A DNA stretch of 64,000 bases from CAINFV01 sp964409235 (GCA_964409235.1 CAYPCN010000002.1:1-64000), one strand, 5' to 3'. Shown: positions 26,184 to 35,455, numbered from the stretch's first letter. The notes: generated by a model from the sequence alone, not told the origin. Program-made: numbers and translations.

Positions 26184-26657
26184 ATGAATACAGCCTCAAG
26201 TTCGCACAGTAAAGACCTGGTGACCAACAGGAAGGCCTTCCACGACTACGAAATCCTTGAGACGTTCGAGGTTGGCATCCAGCTCGTTGGCACAGAGATT
26301 AAATCTCTTCGCGCCAATGGCGGTAGTCTCCAAGAAGCCTTTGTAAGCGTTGAGCGCGGCGAGCTTTGGCTGATCGGCTCTTCAATTCCTCCGTACTCCT
26401 TTGGCAGCTTTTATAATCATGAAGAGCGTAGAAAACGCAAGCTGCTGGCCCATCGGAGGGAAATAGAAAAAATAGCCTCAGCCCTTCAAGAAAAAGGGCT
26501 GACCTGTGTTCCATTATGCCTCTATCTCAAGGGAGGCCTAGCAAAGCTCAAAATCGGCCTTGCAAAGGGGAAAAAGCTTCACGATAAACGCGAGGCCATA
26601 AAAGCTCGCGAAGATAAAAGAATAATTGACCGTCTTATGAAACATACTCGTGTATAA
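26184..26657 (+). CDS. smpB: SsrA-binding protein SmpB
   Basis: This 157-aa protein binds tmRNA (SsrA) and delivers it to stalled ribosomes for trans-translation. The family core is clear: NRKAFHDYEILETFEVGIQLVGTEIKSLR, then SSIPPYSFGSFYNHEERRKRKLLAHRREIEKI, and the basic C-terminal tail KKLHDKREAIKAREDKR, which enters the decoding centre. Length is normal. The start is the ATG at 26184; the preceding TTG at 26181 is less likely. No tmRNA gene was seen in the window. Confidence 0.95.
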   Translation: MNTASSSHSKDLVTNRKAFHDYEILETFEVGIQLVGTEIKSLRANGGSLQEAFVSVERGELWLIGSSIPPYSFGSFYNHEERRKRKLLAHRREIEKIASALQEKGLTCVPLCLYLKGGLAKLKIGLAKGKKLHDKREAIKAREDKRIIDRLMKHTRV

Positions 26658-26751
26658 CACTCCCCTCCAAACCAAATGGCTATAGCAGCCATCGCGTTCG
26701 GAGAGTACGAGGAGCATACTGTGCACATAGTACTAAAAATGGATTCCTCAT

Positions 26752-27582
26752 ATGCATCTTCCATCGTGTTCTCATCAGCCTTTCCATGCCATATACACTG
26801 CCGCTCAGGTGGTGTACACCGCGATTTGCACGGCCACGACAGCTGTTTTCTTGGCCCTGCTCTCGCTCGTTCACCGGGTGAAAACAGCTGTCATGCCGAT
26901 TTTCACTCCTCATGGGGTAGCTGAAAACGGCTCTGTTGGCAGCACGCCCTTCTCACCCGCCATCCGCCTTCTCTACGTCAATGGCGTTGGCACACGTGTC
27001 GAAAAATGCCGAAGAACTGCCCATGCAATCTCGAGCATTTTCAACAACTCATTGGTTCACTACACCTATGTCCCCCTCCGATACGACCAAGTGGTCCGGA
27101 CGATCATGTACGGGTACCGCCCACCGGCCTGCGACCTGCTGTTAGCGAATATCAGGGAACGGCTGCGCGATATCCACGCGGCTGAACAGCAGCGCTCAGA
27201 GCGAGACCAACGAGTCGAAGACGCCTCGCAGCGCGCTATTGCCCAGACCTCCAAGCTCATCATCTTCGTCCATTCAGGAGGGGGCGCTCTGCTTGAAGCA
27301 ATCCGCGACGAGCTGACGGTTGATGAGAAACGACAGATCGACGTCTATTCTTTTGGCTCTGCTCACCTCTTTAGTCCAGACGAAGGTTTTGACACCGTGA
27401 AAAATGTCGTGGCGAGTGGAGATCCCATCCCGACTCTTTGCCGGTTGATGGATCGGAGAATCTATCCTCTTGGAAAACCGTGGAATATTGGAGGACATAC
27501 CTTGCTCAATGTGTCACGCCATTCCATGCTTCACGACATCTACCAGCTGTCTCTATGGCATATCAAAGAAAACTACGTTTGA
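26752..27582 (+). CDS. membrane-anchored alpha/beta-hydrolase-like protein
   Basis: A 276-residue protein with a hydrophobic helix at about 17-42 (VVYTAICTATTAVFLALLSL) and then a soluble domain beginning IRLLYVNGVGT. The order IIFVHSGGGALLEAI (candidate nucleophile Ser175), YSFGSAHLF, VASGDPIP (Asp224) and SRHSM (His257) fits a serine hydrolase fold. It closely parallels the tail of the RHS protein at 17461-19896 (INGILN, YAHSLGA, ATFGSP, VQDGVP, SHSM). It also recalls Chlamydiales-restricted hypothetical families such as DUF687, but I cannot confirm that by eye. Substrate unknown. It precedes a small exported protein and psd on the same strand, so an envelope or lipid role is conceivable. 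Confidence 0.7.
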   Translation: MHLPSCSHQPFHAIYTAAQVVYTAICTATTAVFLALLSLVHRVKTAVMPIFTPHGVAENGSVGSTPFSPAIRLLYVNGVGTRVEKCRRTAHAISSIFNNSLVHYTYVPLRYDQVVRTIMYGYRPPACDLLLANIRERLRDIHAAEQQRSERDQRVEDASQRAIAQTSKLIIFVHSGGGALLEAIRDELTVDEKRQIDVYSFGSAHLFSPDEGFDTVKNVVASGDPIPTLCRLMDRRIYPLGKPWNIGGHTLLNVSRHSMLHDIYQLSLWHIKENYV

Positions 27583-27677
27583 CTTCGAATATCTATTTGC
27601 CTACGATTTTGGCCCAGCTGTATGCACTCACGACCTCGCTTCCGTCCTGAGTGCGTACGACGACAAAAGGTGTATGT

Positions 27678-28067
27678 ATGAAACGCGTTGTCCTCCACAT
27701 CATCTGCTGCTTTCTGGCATGTTCCTCTCTTTCCGCTATCGAGGATCCCGAAGAGGAATATCCAGAAGGGCGTCTGACCGAAGACCAGCAGATTGCTCTT
27801 CTCCTAAAAGCATCGGAGACGACGTGCGCCCATCTTAGGGCCTTGCAATCTCATCTGACGGCATTCCGCGCTCAAGAGGCCGTCTGCATTCAATCTCCTG
27901 ACGATGGAGAAGCTCTCTATAAGCTGTCCGAATGCGCTCTGAAACTGCTCTCAAGTATCCGCGACGCCCATGTAGAATCGTACTTTCGCAGCGCCTTCTT
28001 AGAAGAACTTGAGCGCATCTCAAAAACCGCACGCAACAGGACTATTCCACCAATCTGTACCCCATGA
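27678..28067 (+). CDS. small exported protein of unknown function
   Basis: The 129-residue product begins MKRVVLHIICCFLACSSLSAIED, a clear signal peptide with probable cleavage after SLSA. The mature part is acidic at first (EDPEEEYPEGRL) and then helical, with four cysteines (ETTCAHL, EAVCIQS, LSECALK, PPICTP) that could form disulphides in the periplasm. I recognise no family. The ATG at 27678 has AAAGG nearby; upstream in-frame codons would break the signal peptide. Its stop overlaps the psd start as ATGA, so the two are probably coupled. Confidence 0.7.
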   Translation: MKRVVLHIICCFLACSSLSAIEDPEEEYPEGRLTEDQQIALLLKASETTCAHLRALQSHLTAFRAQEAVCIQSPDDGEALYKLSECALKLLSSIRDAHVESYFRSAFLEELERISKTARNRTIPPICTP

Positions 28068-28984
28068 CCAACAATACTCCTCTTATCGTCATCGACCGAA
28101 CGACCAAACAGCCCATCGAAGAAGAGGTATGGGGAGAGTGGGGTTTGCGCCTGTTATATGGCGACACCATCGCCTCAAAAACGGTTGGCCGCTTTCTGCT
28201 GCACACGCTGTTTCGCTGGCCTGTGTTGTCCTGGGCAGCGGGAAAATACTACGACACGAAGCGAAGCCGACGTCGGATCGTTCCTTTCTGCCAGCGTTTT
28301 CATGTCGACACGTCGGAGCACCTCCTTCCCCTCGATCAATTTACAACGTTCAATGATTTTTTCACCCGGCAGCTTCGCCCTGGTTGCCGCCCTCAAGATC
28401 TCGATCCATCTACCATCACCATCCCTGCAGACGGTCGGTATCGTGTGCTCCCCGTTCTCAATCCCTCGCAAAACATTCCGGTGAAGAGCCAACACCTCTC
28501 TCTCGACAAGCTTCTTGGCAGCAAAAAACTCGCTGCGCGGTTTTACGGCGGCATCGGCGTCATCTGTCGTCTCTGTCCTTCGGACAACCATCGATTCTAC
28601 TTCCCTATCAATGGCCGAGCAGGCGCCCCTTCGTGGATTCATGGGTCTCTGTTCTCTGTCAACCCGATCGCCACCTCCAGATATCCATGGATCTTCTGGG
28701 CCAACCGGCGTGCGGTCACTCTCATTGAGACGGAAAGAGCCGCCACCATCGCCTATATTGAAGTCGGAGCGACCAACTGCGGGAGTATCGTTCAAGAATT
28801 TACCCCAAACTCCTGGGTGAAAAAAGGGCAGGAAAAGGGCTTTTTTCGCCTTGGCGGTTCGGCGATCCTCCTCCTCTTTGAACCTGGACACGTAACCATA
28901 GCCCAGGACCTTCTCGACCTTTCCTCGTCCGGCCGCGAGGTCCTCTGCCGTATTGGCCAGCCGTTGGCATTCCTCACGTCCTAA
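28064..28984 (+). CDS. psd: phosphatidylserine decarboxylase proenzyme
   Basis: The 306-aa product converts phosphatidylserine to phosphatidylethanolamine at the membrane. Visible are an N-terminal hydrophobic segment (FLLHTLFRWPVLSWAAGKYYD), the conserved FTTFNDFFTRQL, the PADGRY block, IGVICRLCPSDNHRFYFPINGRA, and the autocleavage region GFFRLGGSAILLLFEPG. There the Gly-Ser bond is split to create the pyruvoyl cofactor. GGS in place of the more common LGST is an accepted variant. Length fits the family. It is translationally coupled to the exported protein upstream and followed by a repeat-rich gap. Confidence 0.92.
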   Translation: MTNNTPLIVIDRTTKQPIEEEVWGEWGLRLLYGDTIASKTVGRFLLHTLFRWPVLSWAAGKYYDTKRSRRRIVPFCQRFHVDTSEHLLPLDQFTTFNDFFTRQLRPGCRPQDLDPSTITIPADGRYRVLPVLNPSQNIPVKSQHLSLDKLLGSKKLAARFYGGIGVICRLCPSDNHRFYFPINGRAGAPSWIHGSLFSVNPIATSRYPWIFWANRRAVTLIETERAATIAYIEVGATNCGSIVQEFTPNSWVKKGQEKGFFRLGGSAILLLFEPGHVTIAQDLLDLSSSGREVLCRIGQPLAFLTS

Positions 28985-29001
28985 CTTCTTTCCGAGCACA
29001 A

Positions 29002-29146
29002 CGTTTCGGCATTTCCTGTACATGATTTGGCCAGATTTTGGCAGCTATTGTCTTTAAAGAAACAAGCGCCATACATGTATGTAGGCCTTGTTAAAGACAA
29101 GAGGTAGTAAAAAATGACTAAAGGATGTACAGGAAATACCGAAACG
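29002..29146. repeat. 145-bp inverted-repeat element
   Basis: Arms of 22 bp at 29002-29023 and 29125-29146 match as an inverted repeat with one mismatch (core TTTCCTGTACAT). A nested palindrome lies inside: TGTCTTTAA at 29050-29058 against TTAAAGACA at 29091-29099, around ATACATGTAT. It resembles a non-autonomous mobile element or a large hairpin and is unrelated in sequence to the GAGCCAT family. Confidence 0.7.
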
Positions 29147-29177
29147 CTGTACTAGCAGCGCTTCCCAGACATTCAGT

Positions 29178-29343
29178 CGAGTAGAAAGAGCTCTTCTGTC
29201 TGAACCGTACCGGGCCATCATGCAAAGCGTCCCGCAACAATTAGAAACACAAGCAGAAGAACTTTTACAAAGACCCCATTGTTTCAGATGATGATGTTAA
29301 AAATCTTAAAGATTTAGTAGAAAGAGCTAAAACCATCGAATGA
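29178..29343 (+). pseudogene. decayed reading frame with one frameshift
   Basis: One frame reads RVERALLSEPYRAIMQSVPQ, then QLETQAEELLQ, and stops at 29291. The +1 frame continues DPIVSDDDVKNLKDLVERAK up to TIE and stops at 29343. Both halves look protein-like, so a single frameshift near 29265 probably broke a gene whose 5' part is lost. No family is recognised. Confidence 0.4.
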
Positions 29344-29370
29344 TCATCTCAACCAAAAATCACCGGGGAC

Positions 29371-29523
29371 ATGCTGACCATGGGTAGGACACAGCGAGAG
29401 CATGGTACATCACGGGAAGAACAGCCACCACAAGAGTCGGAACTGTCGAAAAGAATTCCGGTACATGAAACACCTCCAGACCAAGCAGCAGATACAGGAG
29501 AGGAGAGCTCATGGGACGACTAA
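29371..29523 (+). CDS. possible 50-aa acidic hydrophilic protein
   Basis: An ATG preceded by CGGGG opens a 50-codon frame, MLTMGRTQREHGTSREEQPP and onward, ending in GEESSWDD. It is rich in Glu, Gln and Pro, with no hydrophobic segment. It sits 39 bp before the large coiled-coil gene and could be cotranscribed with it, act as its chaperone, or be the remnant of that gene's earlier 5' end. No homologue is known to me. Confidence 0.3.
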   Translation: MLTMGRTQREHGTSREEQPPQESELSKRIPVHETPPDQAADTGEESSWDD

Positions 29524-29562
29524 GACATAGCGACTCCATATGCGATTGCGATGAGGTACCTG

Positions 29563-32385
29563 ATGGATCTCTATAGCCACGGCATTCCTCCCCCATCTAC
29601 CACCAATCCGTATGTTGCTCGAGGCGAGGCTGCCTCAACACCAACTTCGGTATCAGGAGGTCGGCAATATAGTATCCGATCACGTACTGACGAAAGCAAT
29701 CCAGAAACTTCCAAAGTATTCGCTGAAGCCGCCCTCCAAATAGCTGCAGAAACTCTTCGTGCGATCCACAAGGATCCTATTTGGAAAGAGATCGGAGGAA
29801 TCGATGCCGCAGACCTAACAAAGCGTATAGCCTCTACAAAAGCACAGGTCGAGAAACTTGAATTTGCTATCGACGAGGCAGAAAAGCAGCTCAGCTTATC
29901 CATAGAGACTCTGGATAAGAAAACCTATCTCAAACTGTCAAACAAATGTAGAGAAATGAAGGCAGAACTGCTCTCTCTTCAAGCTTCTCTCAAACTGTAT
30001 CAAGACTTTCAAACTAACGAGGCCGCTCAGCAGGCCTTGGAGATTGCCAGAAATACCCAAGAATGGTGTCAAAAGCTCAGCCGTTTGTCTCGCCATCATG
30101 CAACCGTTTCTCCAGAGCTTCTCAACGAAGGTGCAGAGCTGAAGAGACAACTCGAGGGCTCAGCTGACAACCCCCTTACAAAACAGATCTTAGAAGAAGC
30201 CTCCAAGCTCCTTCAAGAGACCCTCGCTTCCGTTATTCCCGAAATAGAAAGACACAACCCTCTCATGTTTAGAAGGGCCGAAAGGGAAAAATTTAAAGGG
30301 GAAAAAAGTCAGGTTATACAACAACTTACACAATTATCCTCTGGAGGACAGGCGCAAGCCGTTCGCCGGCTCACGACACTCGGACGGTTATTTCATCAAC
30401 AAGAGGGTACGAACTTTGAGCACTCCCTCAACCAACTCAATGCAGAGACGTCCAAACTCCTCGAAAAAGTGGCGGCAGGGAAAGCGACTGATGAAGAGAA
30501 GCAAATCCTCAGCAACCTCCATAGGCGACTGCAACAAACAGAAGAGAGGTACCAGAACATTCGCCTGGTGATTGGCAACCAAGCTGCGCTGCAGCAGTTC
30601 CGTGAACGGGCAATCTGTCAAATATCAATACAAGCATTACGAAATCGGATAACAGCAGTATCCGAACTGTTAACGGATCAACATTCATCCACGTTACAAA
30701 AAGCCGCGGCCATAACACAACAAATAGGCATTGCCTTGGGAGAGCAAGGACAGAAGCAGGCCGAAGCATTCTACAGCGCATGCTCTCAGCTTGAGACTCT
30801 CGAACAACAAGCGAGGGACCATCCACCTAAAAATGAGCTCGCAAAATCTCTGCTCGACGCGAAAATCGCTCAACTTATCACTGAACTCGAAAGCGCCTCC
30901 GCGCACATTTTTTCTCGGGAATCAAAGACCTACCAAGCAGAAAAAGCATCTGCAGAAAAAATGGCAGCCTCGGTTGCTCTTACCTCCAAAGAACGAGAAC
31001 AAGCGCTGTCATTTCTTACCAAGGCCATGACAAGGCTGACCATGTTCACTGAAGATGCCGACCTACGAGCCACAGTCGATCTGTGCTTGGGCACTATGGA
31101 CGAAGCGACGAAAGATCTCCTGCCTAAAGACCTCGTGAGCAGATACCAAAAGACGACAGGGCCGGAGAAGAACCGCGGGGAATGGCAGAAAAAAATCACG
31201 CGAGCAAATGCGCTTATCCAGCAATATAAGGTCAGTCTCAGCAAGCGGCCCTTAGAGATGCAGGACCTCAATGCCCTTGTACAATGTGCGAAGGACCTCA
31301 AAGCGTTAGACCTTTTTACAGATTCAGCACGGCTCCTTGCTACGTTACAAACGGAAATCCCTGTTGAACTGACGACTGCTGAGAGAAAAGCTCTCGAATC
31401 TCCACCTACATCGCCTTCACCAGAAGAACAAAAAGCCATTGAGATCGCGCTTACAAAACTAATGTTCTTGGCTCTTCACTCCCCAAATCCAACGACGCGA
31501 GACACGGCAAAAAAGAAAGTTCTGGATTTTCTGAACACCAACGCCTTCAAACTTGAATACCAATCCCTCATCACTTCGCTGAGACAACAGGCTGTTATCC
31601 AAGAATTTGTCTTGGCGCAACTACCGTCAATAGGAGTGAAGATGGAAGCGCTGAAGAAGACAGAAGGCGCTATAGGAGCAGTGAGAGACATATTTAACAC
31701 AGTGAAGAATCCATGGATTCAAACGCTTCTCACGCCTGCCTCCTTGGGGATACCTGCGAACGGGGATGTCCTGACGTATAGTACGCTAGACCCAATGGAA
31801 GTCGAACAATACATAAAGTTCCGTCAGGACATTGCTCTGCTTAAAAATCAAAAGCTAGCTCAAAGGGAACGTTCATGGGAAGGGGTAGTACAGCTGCGCG
31901 AAGCACACGATCGTGCCAACAACGCGTCTTCGTTGAAATACCAGAGCGAATATGACTCGTGCCTCGCGACACTCCGCGCTGCACAATCCTCTCTCAACAC
32001 ATGGGCCGGTACTATTACCGAGGATAAACGTAAGCTAGCTCATGCGCTTTTGGCGGAGAAACCAAGGTTTCAGGAAAAAATCCATCTCGCCCGCCGCCTC
32101 AGCCTACGCGTGTCACAAGACAAACGATCAGAACGCATAGATGAAATGCTTGGGCCGCTACTCTATCAAGCCTGCTGTATGAAACCGCCTCGCGATGAGG
32201 ATCTCGTCGAACAGCTCCCTCATCTCTTATTGAAACTATACGAACAAGACCCGACCATCTTTCAGAAACCCTCTCAGATCCTTCCACTGTTGAAATTGTA
32301 TTGCGATACACACCCAAAACTCGTACCCGACCAAGTCAAATCTGATGTGCAGAATATTCCACTAGGAAATCTACGAGCCTATTAG
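29563..32385 (+). CDS. large coiled-coil protein of unknown function (940 aa)
   Basis: The product is highly charged and almost wholly helical. Residues from about 75 onward carry repeated heptads, for example RIASTKAQVEKLEFAIDEAEKQ and KYLKLSNKC-like stretches, interrupted near 640 by the Pro/Ser patch ESPPTSPSPEE. No signal peptide, membrane segment or catalytic motif was seen. The N-terminal 40 residues are Ser/Thr/Pro-rich and disordered-looking, as in type III effectors, but that is only suggestive. The ATG at 29563 has GAGG 6 nt upstream; ATG 29551 has none. Composition resembles the giant protein at 735-13202. It is convergent with uvrB, 17 bp apart. Confidence 0.75.
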   Translation: MDLYSHGIPPPSTTNPYVARGEAASTPTSVSGGRQYSIRSRTDESNPETSKVFAEAALQIAAETLRAIHKDPIWKEIGGIDAADLTKRIASTKAQVEKLEFAIDEAEKQLSLSIETLDKKTYLKLSNKCREMKAELLSLQASLKLYQDFQTNEAAQQALEIARNTQEWCQKLSRLSRHHATVSPELLNEGAELKRQLEGSADNPLTKQILEEASKLLQETLASVIPEIERHNPLMFRRAEREKFKGEKSQVIQQLTQLSSGGQAQAVRRLTTLGRLFHQQEGTNFEHSLNQLNAETSKLLEKVAAGKATDEEKQILSNLHRRLQQTEERYQNIRLVIGNQAALQQFRERAICQISIQALRNRITAVSELLTDQHSSTLQKAAAITQQIGIALGEQGQKQAEAFYSACSQLETLEQQARDHPPKNELAKSLLDAKIAQLITELESASAHIFSRESKTYQAEKASAEKMAASVALTSKEREQALSFLTKAMTRLTMFTEDADLRATVDLCLGTMDEATKDLLPKDLVSRYQKTTGPEKNRGEWQKKITRANALIQQYKVSLSKRPLEMQDLNALVQCAKDLKALDLFTDSARLLATLQTEIPVELTTAERKALESPPTSPSPEEQKAIEIALTKLMFLALHSPNPTTRDTAKKKVLDFLNTNAFKLEYQSLITSLRQQAVIQEFVLAQLPSIGVKMEALKKTEGAIGAVRDIFNTVKNPWIQTLLTPASLGIPANGDVLTYSTLDPMEVEQYIKFRQDIALLKNQKLAQRERSWEGVVQLREAHDRANNASSLKYQSEYDSCLATLRAAQSSLNTWAGTITEDKRKLAHALLAEKPRFQEKIHLARRLSLRVSQDKRSERIDEMLGPLLYQACCMKPPRDEDLVEQLPHLLLKLYEQDPTIFQKPSQILPLLKLYCDTHPKLVPDQVKSDVQNIPLGNLRAY

Positions 32386-32402
32386 GGCCATATCCCTAGG
32401 AC

Positions 32403-34382
32403 TCACAGCGCTTCGACACTCTCCAGCTCGAGTTGCTGTAGCCGACGAAGCGTATCGCGGGCCGCAGCAGCATCTTCGAATCGGTATTCCTTGGCAGCTT
32501 TTTTCATTGCCGCCTCCCACTCTTTGATCGATCGACGGATGGAGGCGAGGTCCATACCCTCTTGCTCAGGGGCCTCCGGCACCTCCTCAGCGGCAAGAGG
32601 CAGCAACTCGGCTTTGCGGATCACCGTCGTTGGCGTGATATTGTGAAGCGCATTATAGGCCGCCTGTTTCTCACGGCGGCTCGCGGTGAGAGCTACCGTC
32701 GTACGAATAGAATCTGTCATCGTATCCGCATACATGATCACACGGCCGTTGGCATTGCGAGCCGCACGCCCGCAGATCTGGATGAGAGAGGTCTCTGAAC
32801 GAAGGAATCCTTCTGTATCAGCATCGAGAACGGCGACGAGAGTGACTTCCGGAATGTCGAGGCCTTCTCGAAGAAGGTTGATGCCGACGAGAACGTCGAA
32901 GAGCCCTGTGCGCAGGTCGTGGACGATGCGAAGGCGCTCAAGAACGTCGATGTCAGCATGAAGATATCGAGCCTTCACTCCAAGCTCGGAGAGGTATCGC
33001 GTCAGCTCTTCAGCGAGGTGCTTCGTGAGCGTCGTCACCAGAATCTTTCCACCCCTCTCCTTCTCACGGCGAATCTCTTCTAAGCAGTCTTCTACTTGCG
33101 TGGCAGCAGGGCGAATGTCAATGAGAGGATCGAGCAGGCCCGTCGGCCTCAGGATCTGCTCAACCACTGTGCCCCCGGCGTGGCGGATCTCAAAAGCTGC
33201 CGGCGTCGCAGAGACATAGATGACCTGGTTGATACGCTGTTGGAATTCGTCAAAGGAAAGAGGACGGTTGTCGTACGCCGATGGCAGGCGGAATCCGTAT
33301 TCGACCAACGACTGCTTGCGAGAACGGTCGCCATGGCACATCGCCCCCAGCTGAGGAACCGTCTGGTGCGACTCGTCGATGAACAGCAGGAAATCTCCCG
33401 GGAAATAATCGAGGAGGCATGGGGGCGGCTGCCCAGGAAGGCGTTGGCTGAAATGGCGCGAGTAGTTCTCAATGCCCTTGCAGGTCCCGATTTCCGAGAT
33501 CAGCTCTACATCATAGGAAACGCGTTCACGAAGACGCTGCGCTTCGAGCAAGCGGTTTGCAGCGAGGAAAAAGGCATGGCGCTCTTCAAGCTCGTCGCGG
33601 ATGGTCATCGCCGCATGCTCTCGCACCTGCTCAGGTGTGACGTGGTGCGAGCCAGCATAAATAGTAATGGACGAGAGCGTCTTCAAGCGCTTTGACGTGA
33701 GCGGATCGATCAAGCTAATGCTTTCGATCGTCGAATCGAAAAACTCAATGCGAACGGCTATGCTCTCCTCGTACGCCGGGAAGATGTCGAGAGTATCCCC
33801 TTTCGAACGGAATGTCTTGCGCGTCAAATCGTACTCAGAGCGGCCGTACTGCATCTCCACAAGCTGGATGAGAATCTCATCGCGCTTCCTCTGCTGCCCA
33901 ACGTCAAAAGTTAGGTTCATCTGGCGATAGTATTCAGGCAGGCCAAGACCGTAGATGCACGACACCGACGCAACGATGATCACATCGCGACGCTCGAGGA
34001 GCGAGCGCGTGGCTGACAACCGCATGGCATCAATGCGATCATTGATGGCCGAATCTTTCTCGATATACGTATCGGTACGCGGGACGTACGCCTCAGGTTG
34101 ATAGTAGTCATAGTACGAGACAAAATATTCAACGGCATTGTTGGGAAAAAACGACCGAAATTCTTGATACAGCTGCGCTGCCAACGTCTTATTATGGGCA
34201 ATGACCAGCGCTGGCTTGTTCGCCTTGGCAATGACATTGGCCATGGTGAACGTCTTTCCAGAGCCTGTCACGCCCAAGAGCACCTGGGCCTTCTGGCCCG
34301 CAGCCACGCCGGCCGCAAGCGCGTCGATAGCGTGTTGTTGGTCCCCGCATGGGGCATAGGGAGTGGCAAGGTCAAACATCAT
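32403..34382 (-). CDS. uvrB: excinuclease ABC subunit B
   Basis: The 659-aa helicase-like subunit verifies DNA damage in nucleotide excision repair, loaded by UvrA and handing over to UvrC. Motifs are complete: LGVTGSGKTFTMANVI (Walker A), YYDYYQPEAYVPRTDTYIEKDSAIN (beta-hairpin), LLFIDESHQTVPQ (DExH), VYVSATPA, GINLLREGLDIPEV, and QICGRAARN. The C-terminal UVR domain (LASIRRSIKEWEAAMKKAAKEYRFEDAAAARDTLRRL) binds UvrC. The start overlaps the trpS stop (ATGA), so the two genes are coupled. Length is normal. Confidence 0.97.
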   Translation of the reverse strand: MMFDLATPYAPCGDQQHAIDALAAGVAAGQKAQVLLGVTGSGKTFTMANVIAKANKPALVIAHNKTLAAQLYQEFRSFFPNNAVEYFVSYYDYYQPEAYVPRTDTYIEKDSAINDRIDAMRLSATRSLLERRDVIIVASVSCIYGLGLPEYYRQMNLTFDVGQQRKRDEILIQLVEMQYGRSEYDLTRKTFRSKGDTLDIFPAYEESIAVRIEFFDSTIESISLIDPLTSKRLKTLSSITIYAGSHHVTPEQVREHAAMTIRDELEERHAFFLAANRLLEAQRLRERVSYDVELISEIGTCKGIENYSRHFSQRLPGQPPPCLLDYFPGDFLLFIDESHQTVPQLGAMCHGDRSRKQSLVEYGFRLPSAYDNRPLSFDEFQQRINQVIYVSATPAAFEIRHAGGTVVEQILRPTGLLDPLIDIRPAATQVEDCLEEIRREKERGGKILVTTLTKHLAEELTRYLSELGVKARYLHADIDVLERLRIVHDLRTGLFDVLVGINLLREGLDIPEVTLVAVLDADTEGFLRSETSLIQICGRAARNANGRVIMYADTMTDSIRTTVALTASRREKQAAYNALHNITPTTVIRKAELLPLAAEEVPEAPEQEGMDLASIRRSIKEWEAAMKKAAKEYRFEDAAAARDTLRRLQQLELESVEAL

Positions 34383-35455
34383 GAGATCGTGGGCACCGTT
34401 CGTTCTTCGTAATCGCGTGCCAAGCGCGATATTTTATTCCACGTGCCCGAGAGGCCCATCGCACTCTTCATCTCTTTGAGCGTATCAGCGGCGATATCGG
34501 CCATGCGGCACGTCCCTTCATAGATGATCGACTCCACATAGCCTTTCTCATGTTCCAAGAGACGGCGCTTCTCGCGAATAGGGTCCAGGAAGGCGTTGAT
34601 CGCTGCAGCCAACGACTGCTTCACCTCAACATCGCCAACAGTCCCTTCTTGATACCGCTCTTTGAAGGAGAGAACCTCGTCCTTATTGGGATTGAAGATA
34701 TCGTGGTAGATGAAAATCGGGTTGCCCTCGACAGTACCAGGGACATTGGCGTGGATTCTCTTGGGATCGGTATAGGCACCGGCAATCTTCTTTTCTACTG
34801 CTGCGGCATCATCAGAAAGTAAGATGCAATTACCAGCAGATTTGCTCATCTTGCCCTTGCCATCGGTGCCTATGAGAACAGGGTAATCGCTCGGGAGGAA
34901 ATCCGGCAGAGGGAACGACGCGCCATAGGTAAGGTTGAACTTCCGAACAATATCCCGGGTGATCTCGACGTGCGCCTCATTATCCTTTCCAACGGGCACG
35001 AGGTCAGCCCGCGGCAAGACGATATCCGCCGCCATGAGAACGGGATAGCCAATAAGGCCGAAGGGGACGCTCTCAGGATCTATGTGCGCATTTTTCACCA
35101 TCTCTTTAATGCTAGGAAGCCCTGAAAGGCGATTGACAGTGACAAACATCTCAAAGAGAAGGTTCAGCTCATAGACAGCAGGGATCGCCGACTGGAGATA
35201 GATAGTGGAACGCTTTGGGTCAATGCCGCAGCTGAGATAGTCGATCATCATCTCGCGGATGTTCTCGCGCATTTGGATGATATCGTTTTTCTCCCGTTTT
35301 GTCGTCAAAGCGTGGAGGTCGGCAATAAAAAAGAAGCACTCGTACGCCTCTTGGAGACGAACTCGATTGACGATAGATCCTACGTAATGACCAAGGTGAA
35401 GACGGCCTGTCGGACGATCCCCAGAAATCACTCGTTTTCGAGCTGTACTACTCAT
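34379..35455 (-). CDS. trpS: tryptophanyl-tRNA synthetase
   Basis: This 358-residue class I synthetase charges tRNA-Trp. The HIGH-type signature is present as GRLHLGHYVGSI near residue 18 and the KMSKS loop as GTDGKGKMSKSAGNCI near 195. Family blocks FIADLHALTT, SAIPAVYELNLLFEMFVTVNRL and GYPVLMAADIVL are also clear. Length is close to the usual 330-350. It is the first gene of a trpS-uvrB pair and starts 62 bp after the deubiquitinase stop. Confidence 0.96.
   Translation of the reverse strand: MSSTARKRVISGDRPTGRLHLGHYVGSIVNRVRLQEAYECFFFIADLHALTTKREKNDIIQMRENIREMMIDYLSCGIDPKRSTIYLQSAIPAVYELNLLFEMFVTVNRLSGLPSIKEMVKNAHIDPESVPFGLIGYPVLMAADIVLPRADLVPVGKDNEAHVEITRDIVRKFNLTYGASFPLPDFLPSDYPVLIGTDGKGKMSKSAGNCILLSDDAAAVEKKIAGAYTDPKRIHANVPGTVEGNPIFIYHDIFNPNKDEVLSFKERYQEGTVGDVEVKQSLAAAINAFLDPIREKRRLLEHEKGYVESIIYEGTCRMADIAADTLKEMKSAMGLSGTWNKISRLARDYEERTVPTIS

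Noticed and set aside
28175..29023. A 282-codon frame antisense to psd
   Set aside because: psd on the other strand has clear catalytic motifs; the antisense protein is low complexity without a known family.
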